Numbered from the stretch's first letter, positions 7,432 to 14,860 are shown. The stretch is 20,220 bases of DNA from an uncultured Lachnospiraceae bacterium (GCA_947174725.1 CAMWKA010000002.1:1-20220), one strand, 5' to 3'. Program-made: numbers and translations. The notes: a model not told the origin generated them from the letters alone.

Positions 7432-7602
7432 TTATTCTTCGGAAATAGCGCCAACAGGACATGTGCCTGCGCAAGCACCGCAGCTGATACAGGTATCAGA
7501 AGCGATTTCATACTTTCCGCTTCCTTCGGAAATAGCGCCAACAGGACAGCCGCCTGCACAAGAGCCACAGGAAATACATGAATCAGAAATAACAAATGCC
7601 AT
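7432..7602 (-). CDS. 2[4Fe-4S] ferredoxin, clostridial type
   Basis: A 56-aa protein, the classic clostridial ferredoxin size: MAFVISDSCISCGSCAGGCP, then a second half with CISCGACAGTCPVGAISEE. Each half has CxxCxxCxxxCP, so eight Cys bind two cubane clusters for low-potential electron transfer. The start has AAGGAGG about 8 bases upstream. It lies 75 bases downstream of pflA on the same strand with its own probable promoter at 7641-7669 and a strong terminator. It could reduce the PflA cluster or serve ferredoxin-linked metabolism generally. The two halves are unusually similar at DNA level: 7437-7461 and 7524-7548 are identical. Confidence 0.93.
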   Translation of the reverse strand: MAFVISDSCISCGSCAGGCPVGAISEGSGKYEIASDTCISCGACAGTCPVGAISEE

Positions 7603-7640
7603 AATATCATTCCTCCTTATTTTTTATGATTGCTATAGCT

Positions 7641-7669
7641 ATTTTAATACATTTCCGTGATGATGACAA
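7641..7669 (-). promoter_or_regulatory. Promoter of the ferredoxin gene
   Basis: On the minus strand, TTGTCA (7664-7669) and TAAAAT (7641-7646) are separated by 17 bases, in the gap between pflA and the ferredoxin. This allows ferredoxin expression independent of pflA. Confidence 0.6.
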
Positions 7670-7677
7670 GTGCTAAT

Positions 7678-8433
7678 CTATTCCTTTTCCTCTTCACGAC
7701 GTTTGCGGATACCGTTTAAGATGACTTCTTTTTTCTCGATGACATCTTTCTGGCTCATGGCCGGGACATCTTTTAATTTATAATCCATGCCAAGTTTTTC
7801 ATATTTTGGTTTTCCCATGGTATGATAAGGAAGGACATCCAGCGCTTTCAGATTATGGAGTCCTCCGATAAAGTAACCAAGTTTATAAAGATACTCATCG
7901 TCATCCGTTAATCCGGGTACTACAACATGACGGATCCACATAGGAACGTCCCGGTCAGAAAGATACTGCGCAAACGCAAGGATGCCGTCATTCGGCTGCG
8001 TGGTCAGCTCCTTATGTTTTTCGGGATCAATATGTTTGATGTCCAGCATAACGAGATCCGTGATTTTCATAAGTACGTCCAGCTTTTCGATCAATGCCGT
8101 GTTATTGGGTTTAAATACGATGCCGGAAGTATCGATACATGTATGGATATCGCGTTTTTTTGCTTCCGTGAACAGTTCGATCAGAAAATCCACTTGCAGC
8201 AGTGGTTCGCCGCCGGTTACGGTCAGACCGCCATCCTTATAGAAACTGCGGTTCCGTTCATAGGCTTCCATAATTTCTGAAACTTCCACCATCCTGCCGC
8301 CGTTCATTGCCCAGGTATCCGGATTGTGGCAGTATGCACACCGCATGGGGCAGCCTTGTACAAATACGACGAATCTTACGCCGGGTCCGTCAACCGTTCC
8401 AAATGATTCCAGTGAATGAATTCTTCCGCTCAT
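7678..8433 (-). CDS. pflA: Pyruvate formate-lyase activating enzyme (radical SAM)
   Basis: A 251-aa radical-SAM enzyme that uses SAM and a [4Fe-4S] cluster to make the glycyl radical on pyruvate formate-lyase. The N-terminus reads GRIHSLESFGTVDGPGVRFV, then FVQGCPMRCAYCHNPDTW with the cluster motif CxxxCxxC. Further family motifs are GGLTVTGGEPLLQ, DTSG, VMLDIKHID, WIRHVVVPGLTDD and LPYHTMGKPKYEKLGM. I chose the ATG at 8433 (MSGRIHS) because the length then matches the family; a reading from 8523 adds 30 unrelated residues. AAAGGA lies upstream. It is separated from its likely targets (14592-17220) by about 6 kb, whereas pflA and pflB are usually neighbours. Confidence 0.95.
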   Translation of the reverse strand: MSGRIHSLESFGTVDGPGVRFVVFVQGCPMRCAYCHNPDTWAMNGGRMVEVSEIMEAYERNRSFYKDGGLTVTGGEPLLQVDFLIELFTEAKKRDIHTCIDTSGIVFKPNNTALIEKLDVLMKITDLVMLDIKHIDPEKHKELTTQPNDGILAFAQYLSDRDVPMWIRHVVVPGLTDDDEYLYKLGYFIGGLHNLKALDVLPYHTMGKPKYEKLGMDYKLKDVPAMSQKDVIEKKEVILNGIRKRREEEKE

Positions 8434-8462
8434 ATGATCTGTCTTATCCTTTCTTAAATGAA

Positions 8463-8476
8463 ATCCTATATAGGAT
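8463..8476. promoter_or_regulatory. 14-bp palindrome at the predicted pflA transcription start
   Basis: ATCCTATATAGGAT is a perfect palindrome lying 7-20 bases downstream of the predicted pflA -10 box, where a repressor would block transcription. I do not recognise the regulator. Confidence 0.5.
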
Positions 8477-8482
8477 ATTATT

Positions 8483-8511
8483 AGTATACTATTTTTTTTA
8501 AATTCAAACAA
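8483..8511 (-). promoter_or_regulatory. Promoter of pflA
   Basis: On the minus strand, TTGTTT (8506-8511) and TATACT (8483-8488) are separated by 17 bases, about 50 bases upstream of the pflA ATG. Confidence 0.65.
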
Positions 8512-8560
8512 CAGATAACGCAAAGATAAAGGAAAAATATTATAATTAACTTAAAGCAAA

Positions 8561-8569
8561 TGGTATAAT
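8561..8569 (+). promoter_or_regulatory. Extended -10 promoter of the ABC exporter
   Basis: TGGTATAAT is a perfect extended -10 element (TGnTATAAT). No good -35 is visible at the matching distance. It lies about 95 bases before the ABC exporter start, so the transcript carries a leader with the hairpin at 8593-8623. Confidence 0.6.
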
Positions 8570-8592
8570 GTAAAAAGCGCAAAAGAATGGCA

Positions 8593-8623
8593 GATGAGAA
8601 ACCGCCTGCGCGGATTTCTCATC
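8593..8623 (+). other. Long hairpin in the ABC exporter mRNA leader
   Basis: GATGAGAAACCGC (8593-8605) pairs with GCGGATTTCTCATC (8610-8623) through 13 base pairs with one bulged A and a four-base loop. No T run follows, so it is not a simple terminator. A competing pairing of CCTGC (8605-8609) with GCAGG (8637-8641) is possible. It could act in translation control or mRNA stability. Confidence 0.6.
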
Positions 8624-8664
8624 GCGTGTCATCGCAGCAGGTTGCTCTGACATGGAGGATAAGT

Positions 8665-10428
8665 ATGGAAGAACAGGAAAAATATACAGCGGGGCAGTTG
8701 ATCAAAAGATTTCTGCCTTATTATAAGAAATATCGGTGGATCGTAGTGTTGGATCTGTGTTGTGCCGGTCTGACTACAATCTGTGAGCTCGTATTGCCAT
8801 TGATCATACGTTATATCACTGACATGGGCATGAACGACCTGCAATCCTTGACCGTAAAGCTGGTTTTGCAGCTGGGGATGATTTATCTGATCCTGCGGGT
8901 GGTGGATCTGCTGGCTAATTTTTATATGGCGAACACGGGTCATGTGATGGGTACCCGTATTGAAACCGATATGCGCAGAGATGCTTATGAGCATCTGCAG
9001 AAGTTGTCCAACACCTATTACAGCAATACAAAAGTGGGGCAGATCATGGGCAGGATCACCAATGATCTGTTTGACGTGACGGAATTTTCCCATCACTGTC
9101 CGGAGGAATTTTTTATTGCGGGAATTAAGGCGGTTGCTGCGTTTATCATATTGGGAAATATTAATCTATGGCTGACGCTGATCATCTTCCTGATTGTGCC
9201 GGTCATGGCTGTCGTATGTACGATCATTAATCTGCGTCTGCGGAGTGCATTTCGGGAGCAGAGAGTCCAGATCGGAGAGTTAAACGCAAGGATTGAGGAC
9301 AGTCTGCTTGGACAGAAAGTGGTCAAGGCATTTACTAATGAAGAAAAAGAAATGGAGAAATTTGATAAGGATAATCTTCAGTTTTTCCGGATCAAAAAGA
9401 AAACTTATTGGTATATGGCTTTTTTTCAGACGACAACAAGGGCGTTTGACGGCCTGATGTATCTGGTAGTGCTGGTGGCGGGAGGACTGTTCCTGATCTA
9501 TGGACAGATAAATCCGGCGGATCTGGTGGCATATGTGATGTATGTGACAACGCTGATCGCAACGATACGGCGTATCATAGAATTTGCGGAACAGTTTCAG
9601 CGTGGTATGACCGGTATTGAGCGATTTGTTGAGATCATGGATTCTGATATTGAGATCTTTGATGAACCGGACGCGGTGGAATGTGTTGCTCCGAAAGGGG
9701 AGATCAAATTCAGGGATGTCAGCTTTGAATATCCGGATGATCATAATGTGGTATTCCGGAATCTGAATCTGTTGATCCATGCCGGGGAGAAAATAGCGAT
9801 TGTCGGACCTTCCGGCGGCGGGAAAACTACGCTTTGCAACCTGATTCCGAGGTTTTATGATATTGACAGTGGTGAGATTTTTTTGGATGGGGTAGATATC
9901 AGGCATTATACGCTGAAAAGCCTTCGGAAAAATATTGGTATGGTGCAGCAGGACGTGTATCTGTTTTCCGGAACCGTATATGAAAATATCGCCTACGGAC
10001 GGGAGGATGCCGGGAGGGAAGAAGTCATGGAAGCGGCGAAACGCGCCGGTGCGCATGAATTTATCATGGCGTTGAAGGACGGTTATGACACCTATGTTGG
10101 AGAGCGGGGAGTGAAGCTTTCAGGAGGACAGAAACAGCGAATCAGTATTGCCAGAGTCTTTTTGAAAAATCCGCCGATATTGATTTTGGATGAAGCTACT
10201 TCCGCACTTGATAATGAAAGCGAATTTCAGGTGGCAAGATCACTTGCGGAACTGTCCATAGGAAGGACGACGGTGACCATAGCCCATCGACTGTCCAGTA
10301 TCCGTAATTCAGACAGGATACTGGTGTTGACGGAGGAAGGAATCGCGGAAGAGGGCAATCACAAAACACTATTAGAAAAGCAGGGAATTTATTATTATTT
10401 CTATCAGACTGCTAATGAGCTGAAATAA
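8665..10428 (+). CDS. ABC exporter, fused membrane and ATPase domains (MsbA/LmrA type)
   Basis: A 587-aa half-transporter that would dimerise to export lipids, drugs or peptides. Residues about 20-310 hold six membrane helices. The ATPase domain has Walker A GPSGGGKTT (about 380), Q-loop MVQQDVYLF, signature LSGGQKQR (about 484), Walker B ILILDEATSALD with the catalytic Glu (about 507), and H-loop IAHRLSS (about 539), so it should be active. The ATG at 8665 (MEEQEKYTAG) has GGAGG six to seven bases upstream. The frame stays open back to an ATG at 8587, but that stretch encodes the leader hairpin and lacks an RBS. The substrate cannot be read from sequence; a homodimer is likely because no partner gene is adjacent. 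Confidence 0.93.
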   Translation: MEEQEKYTAGQLIKRFLPYYKKYRWIVVLDLCCAGLTTICELVLPLIIRYITDMGMNDLQSLTVKLVLQLGMIYLILRVVDLLANFYMANTGHVMGTRIETDMRRDAYEHLQKLSNTYYSNTKVGQIMGRITNDLFDVTEFSHHCPEEFFIAGIKAVAAFIILGNINLWLTLIIFLIVPVMAVVCTIINLRLRSAFREQRVQIGELNARIEDSLLGQKVVKAFTNEEKEMEKFDKDNLQFFRIKKKTYWYMAFFQTTTRAFDGLMYLVVLVAGGLFLIYGQINPADLVAYVMYVTTLIATIRRIIEFAEQFQRGMTGIERFVEIMDSDIEIFDEPDAVECVAPKGEIKFRDVSFEYPDDHNVVFRNLNLLIHAGEKIAIVGPSGGGKTTLCNLIPRFYDIDSGEIFLDGVDIRHYTLKSLRKNIGMVQQDVYLFSGTVYENIAYGREDAGREEVMEAAKRAGAHEFIMALKDGYDTYVGERGVKLSGGQKQRISIARVFLKNPPILILDEATSALDNESEFQVARSLAELSIGRTTVTIAHRLSSIRNSDRILVLTEEGIAEEGNHKTLLEKQGIYYYFYQTANELK

Positions 10429-10476
10429 CTGTCAGACAGAGTTTATGAAAAGGACGGGAAAGGGGGTGCAGGAAGC

Positions 10477-11031
10477 ATGACGGAGCAGGAAATAGCGGAA
10501 CTTCGGGAATTAAGAAATCAGGATCAGATCCTGAAAGATAAGATACATGTAATGGAAACGGAAATCATGGATGTGGAGATACGGATGAATTATTTAAAAC
10601 GTACCAGACACGGAAAAGGCTTGGGATTATTTATCGCGCTGGTCTGCTTCGGACTTTCTGTTGCCGGACTGATCTCTTATCTGTATTTATATTTGGATTC
10701 TTCGGGGAAAAATTTGGACGACTACGCTGCAACTGTTGTTTTTTCCGTAACTGCCACGATGATACCGTTTTTGTTGATCTTTGTCCTGATCTTTGCTTTG
10801 ATAACTATGATATTGGCGCTTTTTCTGATCATGGATCTGTTTCCCAGCGAGGGCGCATACCGTTCGGCAGTCAAATGGCACAGGCTCAATATTCCGCATG
10901 AGAAACGGGTATGTAACCTGCAGCGGAAGGAATTGGAGGAAGCTTTGGGAGAATTAAAGCGCGAGAGATACCATTTAAAAGACCGGTTAGAGGAATTGAA
11001 GGAAATGGAACGGAAAATGTTATGGGAATAA
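10477..11031 (+). CDS. Small membrane protein with flanking coiled coils, unknown function
   Basis: A 184-aa protein I cannot assign to a family. Residues 1-40 are a charged helix (EIAELRELRNQDQILKDKI). Two membrane segments follow (about 49-72 and 85-120; KGLGLFIALVCFGLSVAGLI and a long hydrophobic run). The last 45 residues are a Glu/Lys/Arg-rich coiled coil. Both ends are predicted cytoplasmic. AAGGGGG precedes the ATG. It begins 48 bases after the ABC exporter, so the two are probably cotranscribed, and a strong terminator closes the unit. It might be an accessory or scaffold protein; that is a guess. Confidence 0.8.
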   Translation: MTEQEIAELRELRNQDQILKDKIHVMETEIMDVEIRMNYLKRTRHGKGLGLFIALVCFGLSVAGLISYLYLYLDSSGKNLDDYAATVVFSVTATMIPFLLIFVLIFALITMILALFLIMDLFPSEGAYRSAVKWHRLNIPHEKRVCNLQRKELEEALGELKRERYHLKDRLEELKEMERKMLWE

Positions 11032-11072
11032 ATTAGCATTGCCGGGAAAATAATGATCAAAAAGGATTCGTT

Positions 11073-11110
11073 AGGGGCAGATGCCGGATAGACGGCATCC
11101 GCCCTTATAT
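11073..11110 (+). terminator. Terminator after the ABC exporter unit
   Basis: GGGC-GATGCCG pairs with CGGCATC-GCCC around GATAG, with one mismatch, then TTATATATT. It lies about 42 bases after the preceding stop. Confidence 0.75.
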
Positions 11111-11135
11111 ATTAATATATCTAATTTTATTTTAA

Positions 11136-11155
11136 CTGCACATTTGATGGTGCAG
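11136..11155. promoter_or_regulatory. Inverted repeat upstream of the ECF sigma operon
   Basis: CTGCAC (11136-11141) and GTGCAG (11150-11155) flank an eight-base spacer, about 33 bases before the sigma factor start. It could be an operator or a small mRNA hairpin. I could not place a clear sigma-A or ECF-type promoter between 11107 and 11187. Confidence 0.4.
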
Positions 11156-11187
11156 GATCGTTATACATTATGAGAGGAGGTTTCGCT

Positions 11188-11643
11188 ATGGCGGAGGATT
11201 TGGACGATATTTACAATAAGATATACCGATACTGTTTTTATAAAGTCAGAAATTCCGCCATTGCCGAAGATATCACGCAGGAAGCCTTTCTCAAATATTT
11301 TGCGCAAAATAAAATATTAAAGCGTGGAGAAGACATGGCATATTTATACACAATTGCCAAACACCTTTGCATCGACTTTTTTAGGAAAAGGCGTGACGAC
11401 GCTTTGACCGGTGATTATCCGCAGGAGGATTTTTGCAATAACAGCGACACGAAAATAGCCGTCCGGGAAGCTCTGGAAAGACTTGCGGAGCAGCATAAGG
11501 AGATACTTCTTTTGCGTTATCTCAGCGGTCTGTCAGCTAATGAAACGGCGGAAATCATGGAAATATCAAGATTTAAAGTGTACCGTCTTGAGAAAGCCGC
11601 TCTTGCGGAAATGAAAAAATATCTGAAAGGGGCTTTAGATTGA
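11188..11643 (+). CDS. ECF-type RNA polymerase sigma factor
   Basis: A 151-aa sigma-70-family factor with only regions 2 and 4. Region 2 covers about 5-68 (YRYCFYKVRNSAIAEDITQEAFLKYF, then AYLYTIAKHLCIDFFRKRR). Region 4 covers about 93-148 (ALERLAEQHKEILLLRYLSGLSANETAEIM, RFKVYRLEKAALAEMKKYL), with the recognition helix near 127-140. The ATG at 11188 has AGAGGAGG seven bases upstream; an ATG at 11170 precedes that RBS. It overlaps the next gene (ATGA), so sigma factor and membrane partner are made together. It likely drives this operon in response to a membrane-sensed signal. Confidence 0.92.
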   Translation: MAEDLDDIYNKIYRYCFYKVRNSAIAEDITQEAFLKYFAQNKILKRGEDMAYLYTIAKHLCIDFFRKRRDDALTGDYPQEDFCNNSDTKIAVREALERLAEQHKEILLLRYLSGLSANETAEIMEISRFKVYRLEKAALAEMKKYLKGALD

Positions 11644-12377
11644 AAATCAAAGGTATAGTTATAATGAAACTTAATTTAAAAAGTGAAATCAAAACGGCTT
11701 TGGAGCCTCCTGAACCAAAGGGCAGAGCGAGTTTTCTCGCAGTGATACCCTATCCGAAACTGACATATTCCAAATTTGTTTTTTCGCAGATTGGTTATAT
11801 ACGAAAACGTGTGTGGTTTGTTTCTGCAGCAGTTGTATTTGCGGCAGTCAGAATCGTATGTGCCATTCCGGAGGAAGCGAAGTTTCTCGTATGGTTGATT
11901 GCTGCACTTGTTCCATTTCTGGCGATGCTGACAACTGTGGAAATATCACGGTCAAAAATATACGGTATGTCGGAAATAGAAGCAGGATGCAGGTTTTCTC
12001 TGCCGCAGGTCACAGGGGCGAGGATGATCATTTTGGGAATCTGTAATTTTGCAGTCATTATAACCGTTTCGATACTGTTGGGAAATCATGTTCCCTTTGG
12101 CGTTGCAAGATCGGCTTTGTATATTTTTACGCCATATATTGTTGCGAGTGGGATTTCTTTTATGATCTTCAGTAAAGTCAAGGGACAGGAAGCGGCTTAT
12201 CTGAGTGCTGCTGCGGCTTTAGCGGTCAGTCTTGCGGGAGTTATCCCAATCAGGGGTATTTATGAAAAACCACTGGTAAATCTCTATATCATTGCCGCCT
12301 GCCTTGGCGGTACGCTGATGGCAGCTGCGCAGACAAAAAAATTATTGTTTGGAAAGGATAGTTATTTATGGAATTAA
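11640..12377 (+). CDS. Six-helix membrane protein coupled to the ECF sigma factor, candidate anti-sigma
   Basis: A 245-aa protein with a cytoplasmic N-terminal stretch of about 57 residues (IKTALEPPEPKGRASFLAVI, KLTYSKFVFSQIGYIRKR), then about six membrane helices (58-76, 82-100, 129-149, 156-178, 186-205, 212-231). I see no zinc-binding anti-sigma motif and no known catalytic motif. The start overlaps the sigma stop by four bases (ATGA), with AAAGGGG upstream. Position suggests that its N-terminus binds the sigma factor, or that it is a membrane subunit of the transporter encoded next. Function is inferred from context only. An alternative start is the ATG at 11664. Confidence 0.8.
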   Translation: MKIKGIVIMKLNLKSEIKTALEPPEPKGRASFLAVIPYPKLTYSKFVFSQIGYIRKRVWFVSAAVVFAAVRIVCAIPEEAKFLVWLIAALVPFLAMLTTVEISRSKIYGMSEIEAGCRFSLPQVTGARMIILGICNFAVIITVSILLGNHVPFGVARSALYIFTPYIVASGISFMIFSKVKGQEAAYLSAAAALAVSLAGVIPIRGIYEKPLVNLYIIAACLGGTLMAAAQTKKLLFGKDSYLWN

Positions 12378-13231
12378 AGATTGATCGTGTGACAAAAAAA
12401 TATGATAAGAAGATAGCCTGCGACAGAATCTCCCTGACGTTGGAAAAGGGCGTTTACGGACTTCTTGGCGCCAATGGCGCAGGAAAAACGACACTTATGC
12501 GGATGATATGCGGAATTTTAGATCCTTCTTCAGGAAGCCTTTCCTGTGATGGAATAGACGTTTCACAGGAAGAATATCGCGAACTTCTAGGTTATCTGCC
12601 GCAGGATTTCGGATATTATCCGGAATTTACAGCACAGGATTTTATGATGTATATCGCCGCATTAAAAGGCATACCCAAAAGCAAAGCAAAGGTGAAAACG
12701 GCAGAGCTTTTGGAAATGGTATCGCTGAAAAACGAAGCGAAAAAGAAAATAAAGACCTTTTCAGGCGGAATGAAACAGCGTCTGGGAATTGCACAGGCAT
12801 TGTTAAACGATCCGAAAATACTGGTGCTGGATGAGCCTACTGCGGGACTTGATCCCAAGGAGAGAATAAAATTCCGCAATATTATTTCCCGAATGGGAGC
12901 GGACAGGATCATACTTTTATCTACACATATCGTTTCTGATATTGAACATATTGCCAATACGATACTGATTATGAAAGATGGACAGATGATCCATGAAGGT
13001 TCTCTGGAAGATATTATTGCGGTGATACGGGACAAGGTCTGGGAGTGCAGCGTCTCTTGTACTGAGGCAGATGAGTATGGTGAAAAATACCCCATAATTA
13101 ACACAAGAAATGAAGGAGATATGGTTTTTCTACGGCTGGTAAGCGATGAAAAGCCGTGTGAAGACGCTAATAATGTAGAGGCAACTTTAGAGGATCTTTA
13201 TCTGTATTATTTTAGCGGAGAAGAAGCATGA
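12368..13231 (+). CDS. ABC transporter ATP-binding protein
   Basis: A 287-aa ATPase subunit of the type paired with ABC-2 permeases. It shows VTKKYDKKIACDRISLTLEK, Walker A GANGAGKTT (about 36), Q-loop YLPQDFGYYPEFTAQDFM, signature FSGGMKQRLGIAQALL, Walker B LVLDEPTAGLDP and H-loop STHIVSDIEHIA. The last 70 residues are an extra domain beyond the nucleotide-binding core. It overlaps the preceding gene by 10 bases and has GGAAAGGA upstream. The next gene should supply the membrane channel. Confidence 0.94.
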   Translation: MELKIDRVTKKYDKKIACDRISLTLEKGVYGLLGANGAGKTTLMRMICGILDPSSGSLSCDGIDVSQEEYRELLGYLPQDFGYYPEFTAQDFMMYIAALKGIPKSKAKVKTAELLEMVSLKNEAKKKIKTFSGGMKQRLGIAQALLNDPKILVLDEPTAGLDPKERIKFRNIISRMGADRIILLSTHIVSDIEHIANTILIMKDGQMIHEGSLEDIIAVIRDKVWECSVSCTEADEYGEKYPIINTRNEGDMVFLRLVSDEKPCEDANNVEATLEDLYLYYFSGEEA

Positions 13232-14493
13232 GAATGAACAGATTACAGAAAGGAATGGTTTTTGATATGAAATTATTTTTTCAGCTAACAGGTTATGAAT
13301 TAAAAAAAATCTTATGCAGAAAACGCAGTGTTATCACGCTTCTGATTGTTATCCTTTTGGGGATCTTTAGCGTTTTTGGGACCATTGTGGGAAACTATTA
13401 CTATATGGATGAAAACGGTGAGGAAATAGCTATTTCTCGTTATGAAGAAGAAATGATTGACCGCAGGAACGGCGAGGCTCTTTCGGGACGCGTGGTCGAT
13501 GCAGACCTTATTATGGAGGCTGTGGATGCATACAGGCAGGTGCCGTTAGACAAAATCTATTATGATATTACTCTGGAATATCAAAGTTCGGCGAGAAAAT
13601 ATAATGAAATATGTGAGATCGTCTGTCGGACAATGGATTTGAGTATAGACGAATTTCAACAGCTTACCCGTGAACAGGCTGAGCAGTTTGATCAAATACG
13701 AAGAGAAAATAAAGAGTATATGATTGAAAATTCGGATATCAATATGAGTGAAAATATGAAGGAATACTGGCGTGAGTGCATAGAAAAATCCCCGGAGACG
13801 CTGACTTATGAGTATAGCGGCGGATATTACCGGTATGTTGTCATTATGTATACGACTGCATTTCTATCTGCGGCAGCGGTTGCAATCATGATATCCGGGA
13901 TTTTTTCTGAGGAGTATGTGAGCGGTGCGGATAATCTGATCCTGTCGTCAAAGCATGGCAAAGGACTTGTGATCGGTGCAAAGCTGCTTGCAGCGTTTGG
14001 AATTGCTGAAGCTCTGATCATTTTCCTTATGGTAGTCAGTTATATCGAAGTAATGGCTGTCTGGGGCACAAGCGGAGCGAACGCTGCCCTCACATTACTA
14101 GGGAATATATTTGAGTATCCTATTACCATAGGGCAGAGTGCACTGTTTTATTCTATATGTACGCTTGGGAGTATACTGTTATTTACTGCGCTTACAACAT
14201 TTTTTTCGGCGGCATTTAAAACCCCCTTCAATACGATTGTGGTAATGGCGATTATTTTGATCGCACCTATGTTTATAGTCATACCAGACAGCGCGCCTCT
14301 CTGGGTGTTTCAGTTGGAACAGCTGTTGCCCACGAATATGATGGCGTTCTGGGGAGCAATGAGTGATCTTCAGTATGAGATGTTTGGCGTGGTAATTCCG
14401 CCTTATGTTTTTCTTCCTGTATTTGCTATAATTGCTTCCTGCGTCTGTGTCTGCCTGTCGTACCGGATCTTTAAACGTCATCAGGTAGTGTAA
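13228..14493 (+). CDS. ABC-2-like transporter permease
   Basis: A 421-aa membrane protein. One N-terminal helix (about 35-58) is followed by an extracytoplasmic domain of roughly 140 residues, rich in Glu, Tyr and Arg (DENGEEIAISRYEEEMIDRR onward). About five more helices start near YVVIMYTTAFLSAAAVAIM and end with VFAIIASCVCVCLSYRIF. FSEEYVSGADNLILSSKHGK is a cytoplasmic loop typical of ABC-2 permeases that contacts the ATPase. The ATG at 13228 overlaps the ATPase stop (ATGA) with GGAG seven bases upstream; an alternative ATG lies at 13267. The substrate is unknown. It ends the sigma-controlled operon at a terminator. Confidence 0.87.
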   Translation: MRMNRLQKGMVFDMKLFFQLTGYELKKILCRKRSVITLLIVILLGIFSVFGTIVGNYYYMDENGEEIAISRYEEEMIDRRNGEALSGRVVDADLIMEAVDAYRQVPLDKIYYDITLEYQSSARKYNEICEIVCRTMDLSIDEFQQLTREQAEQFDQIRRENKEYMIENSDINMSENMKEYWRECIEKSPETLTYEYSGGYYRYVVIMYTTAFLSAAAVAIMISGIFSEEYVSGADNLILSSKHGKGLVIGAKLLAAFGIAEALIIFLMVVSYIEVMAVWGTSGANAALTLLGNIFEYPITIGQSALFYSICTLGSILLFTALTTFFSAAFKTPFNTIVVMAIILIAPMFIVIPDSAPLWVFQLEQLLPTNMMAFWGAMSDLQYEMFGVVIPPYVFLPVFAIIASCVCVCLSYRIFKRHQVV

Positions 14494-14518
14494 AGGGAAC
14501 GCTAAAGCGTTCCTTTTA
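14493..14518 (+). terminator. Terminator of the ECF sigma/ABC operon
   Basis: GGGAACGC pairs with GCGTTCCT around TAAA and is followed by TTTT, directly at the permease stop. Confidence 0.82.
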
Positions 14519-14527
14519 GTAATAATA

Positions 14528-14569
14528 AAGACCTCCATAAGTTGCGTTTGGCATACTTATGGAGGTCTT
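14528..14569. terminator. Terminator between convergent operons
   Basis: AAGACCTCCATAAGT (14528-14542) and ACTTATGGAGGTCTT (14555-14569) form a perfect 15-bp stem with a 12-base loop. On the minus strand it ends with CTTTATTATTA after the glycyl-radical gene. It may also back up the plus-strand terminator just before it. Confidence 0.88.
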
Positions 14570-14591
14570 ATTTGATTAGAAAGATCTTTTA

Positions 14592-14837
14592 TTAGATTGC
14601 TTCATGGAACGTACGGGAGATAACATCTGCCTGCTGCTCCGGTGTCAACTTAATGAAGTTAACAGCGTATCCGGATACACGGATCGTCAGCTGAGGATAA
14701 TTCTCAGGATGCTTCTGAGCATCTAAAAGAGTATCTCTGTTTAATACGTTAACATTCAAATGATGACCGCCCTTTGTAGCGTATCCGTCTAATAATGATA
14801 CCAGGTTGTTTACCTGTGTTGCACTTGCTTCTGCCAT
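14592..14837 (-). CDS. grcA: Glycyl-radical subunit: detached C-terminal domain of pyruvate formate-lyase (GrcA-like)
   Basis: An 81-aa protein that is essentially the last domain of [23 protein letters not shown], then [33 protein letters not shown] and a terminal [17 protein letters not shown]. The radical-bearing Gly is Gly56 in RVSGYA. E. coli GrcA (YfiD) is a stand-alone version that repairs oxygen-cleaved PFL. Here the adjacent large PFL gene has no radical domain of its own, so this protein is probably an obligatory subunit rather than a spare part. The ATG at 14837 has AAGGAGG nine bases upstream; an upstream in-frame ATG at 14906 lies inside the preceding gene. PflA would be its activator. 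Confidence 0.93.
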   Translation of the reverse strand: MAEASATQVNNLVSLLDGYATKGGHHLNVNVLNRDTLLDAQKHPENYPQLTIRVSGYAVNFIKLTPEQQADVISRTFHEAI

Positions 14838-14860
14838 GATTATAATCCTCCTTATATAAT

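Noticed and set aside
7413..7610. A 65-codon minus-strand reading of the ferredoxin region
   Set aside because: It is in the wrong frame. The adjacent frame from 7602 gives a perfect 2[4Fe-4S] ferredoxin with a good RBS.
8587..8664. A 26-residue N-terminal extension of the ABC exporter
   Set aside because: There is no RBS before the ATG at 8587, the DNA forms a long hairpin, and GGAGG precedes the ATG at 8665. A regulatory leader is more likely.
9280..10056. A 258-codon minus-strand open frame inside the ABC exporter
   Set aside because: It is antisense to the ATPase domain, rich in His/Ile as expected from reversed codons, and lacks an RBS.
11131..11170. ECF-type autoregulated promoter (TTAAC ... 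CGTTA) before the sigma factor
   Set aside because: The spacing between the AAC and CGT elements is 22 bases, too long for a usual ECF promoter, so I did not call it.
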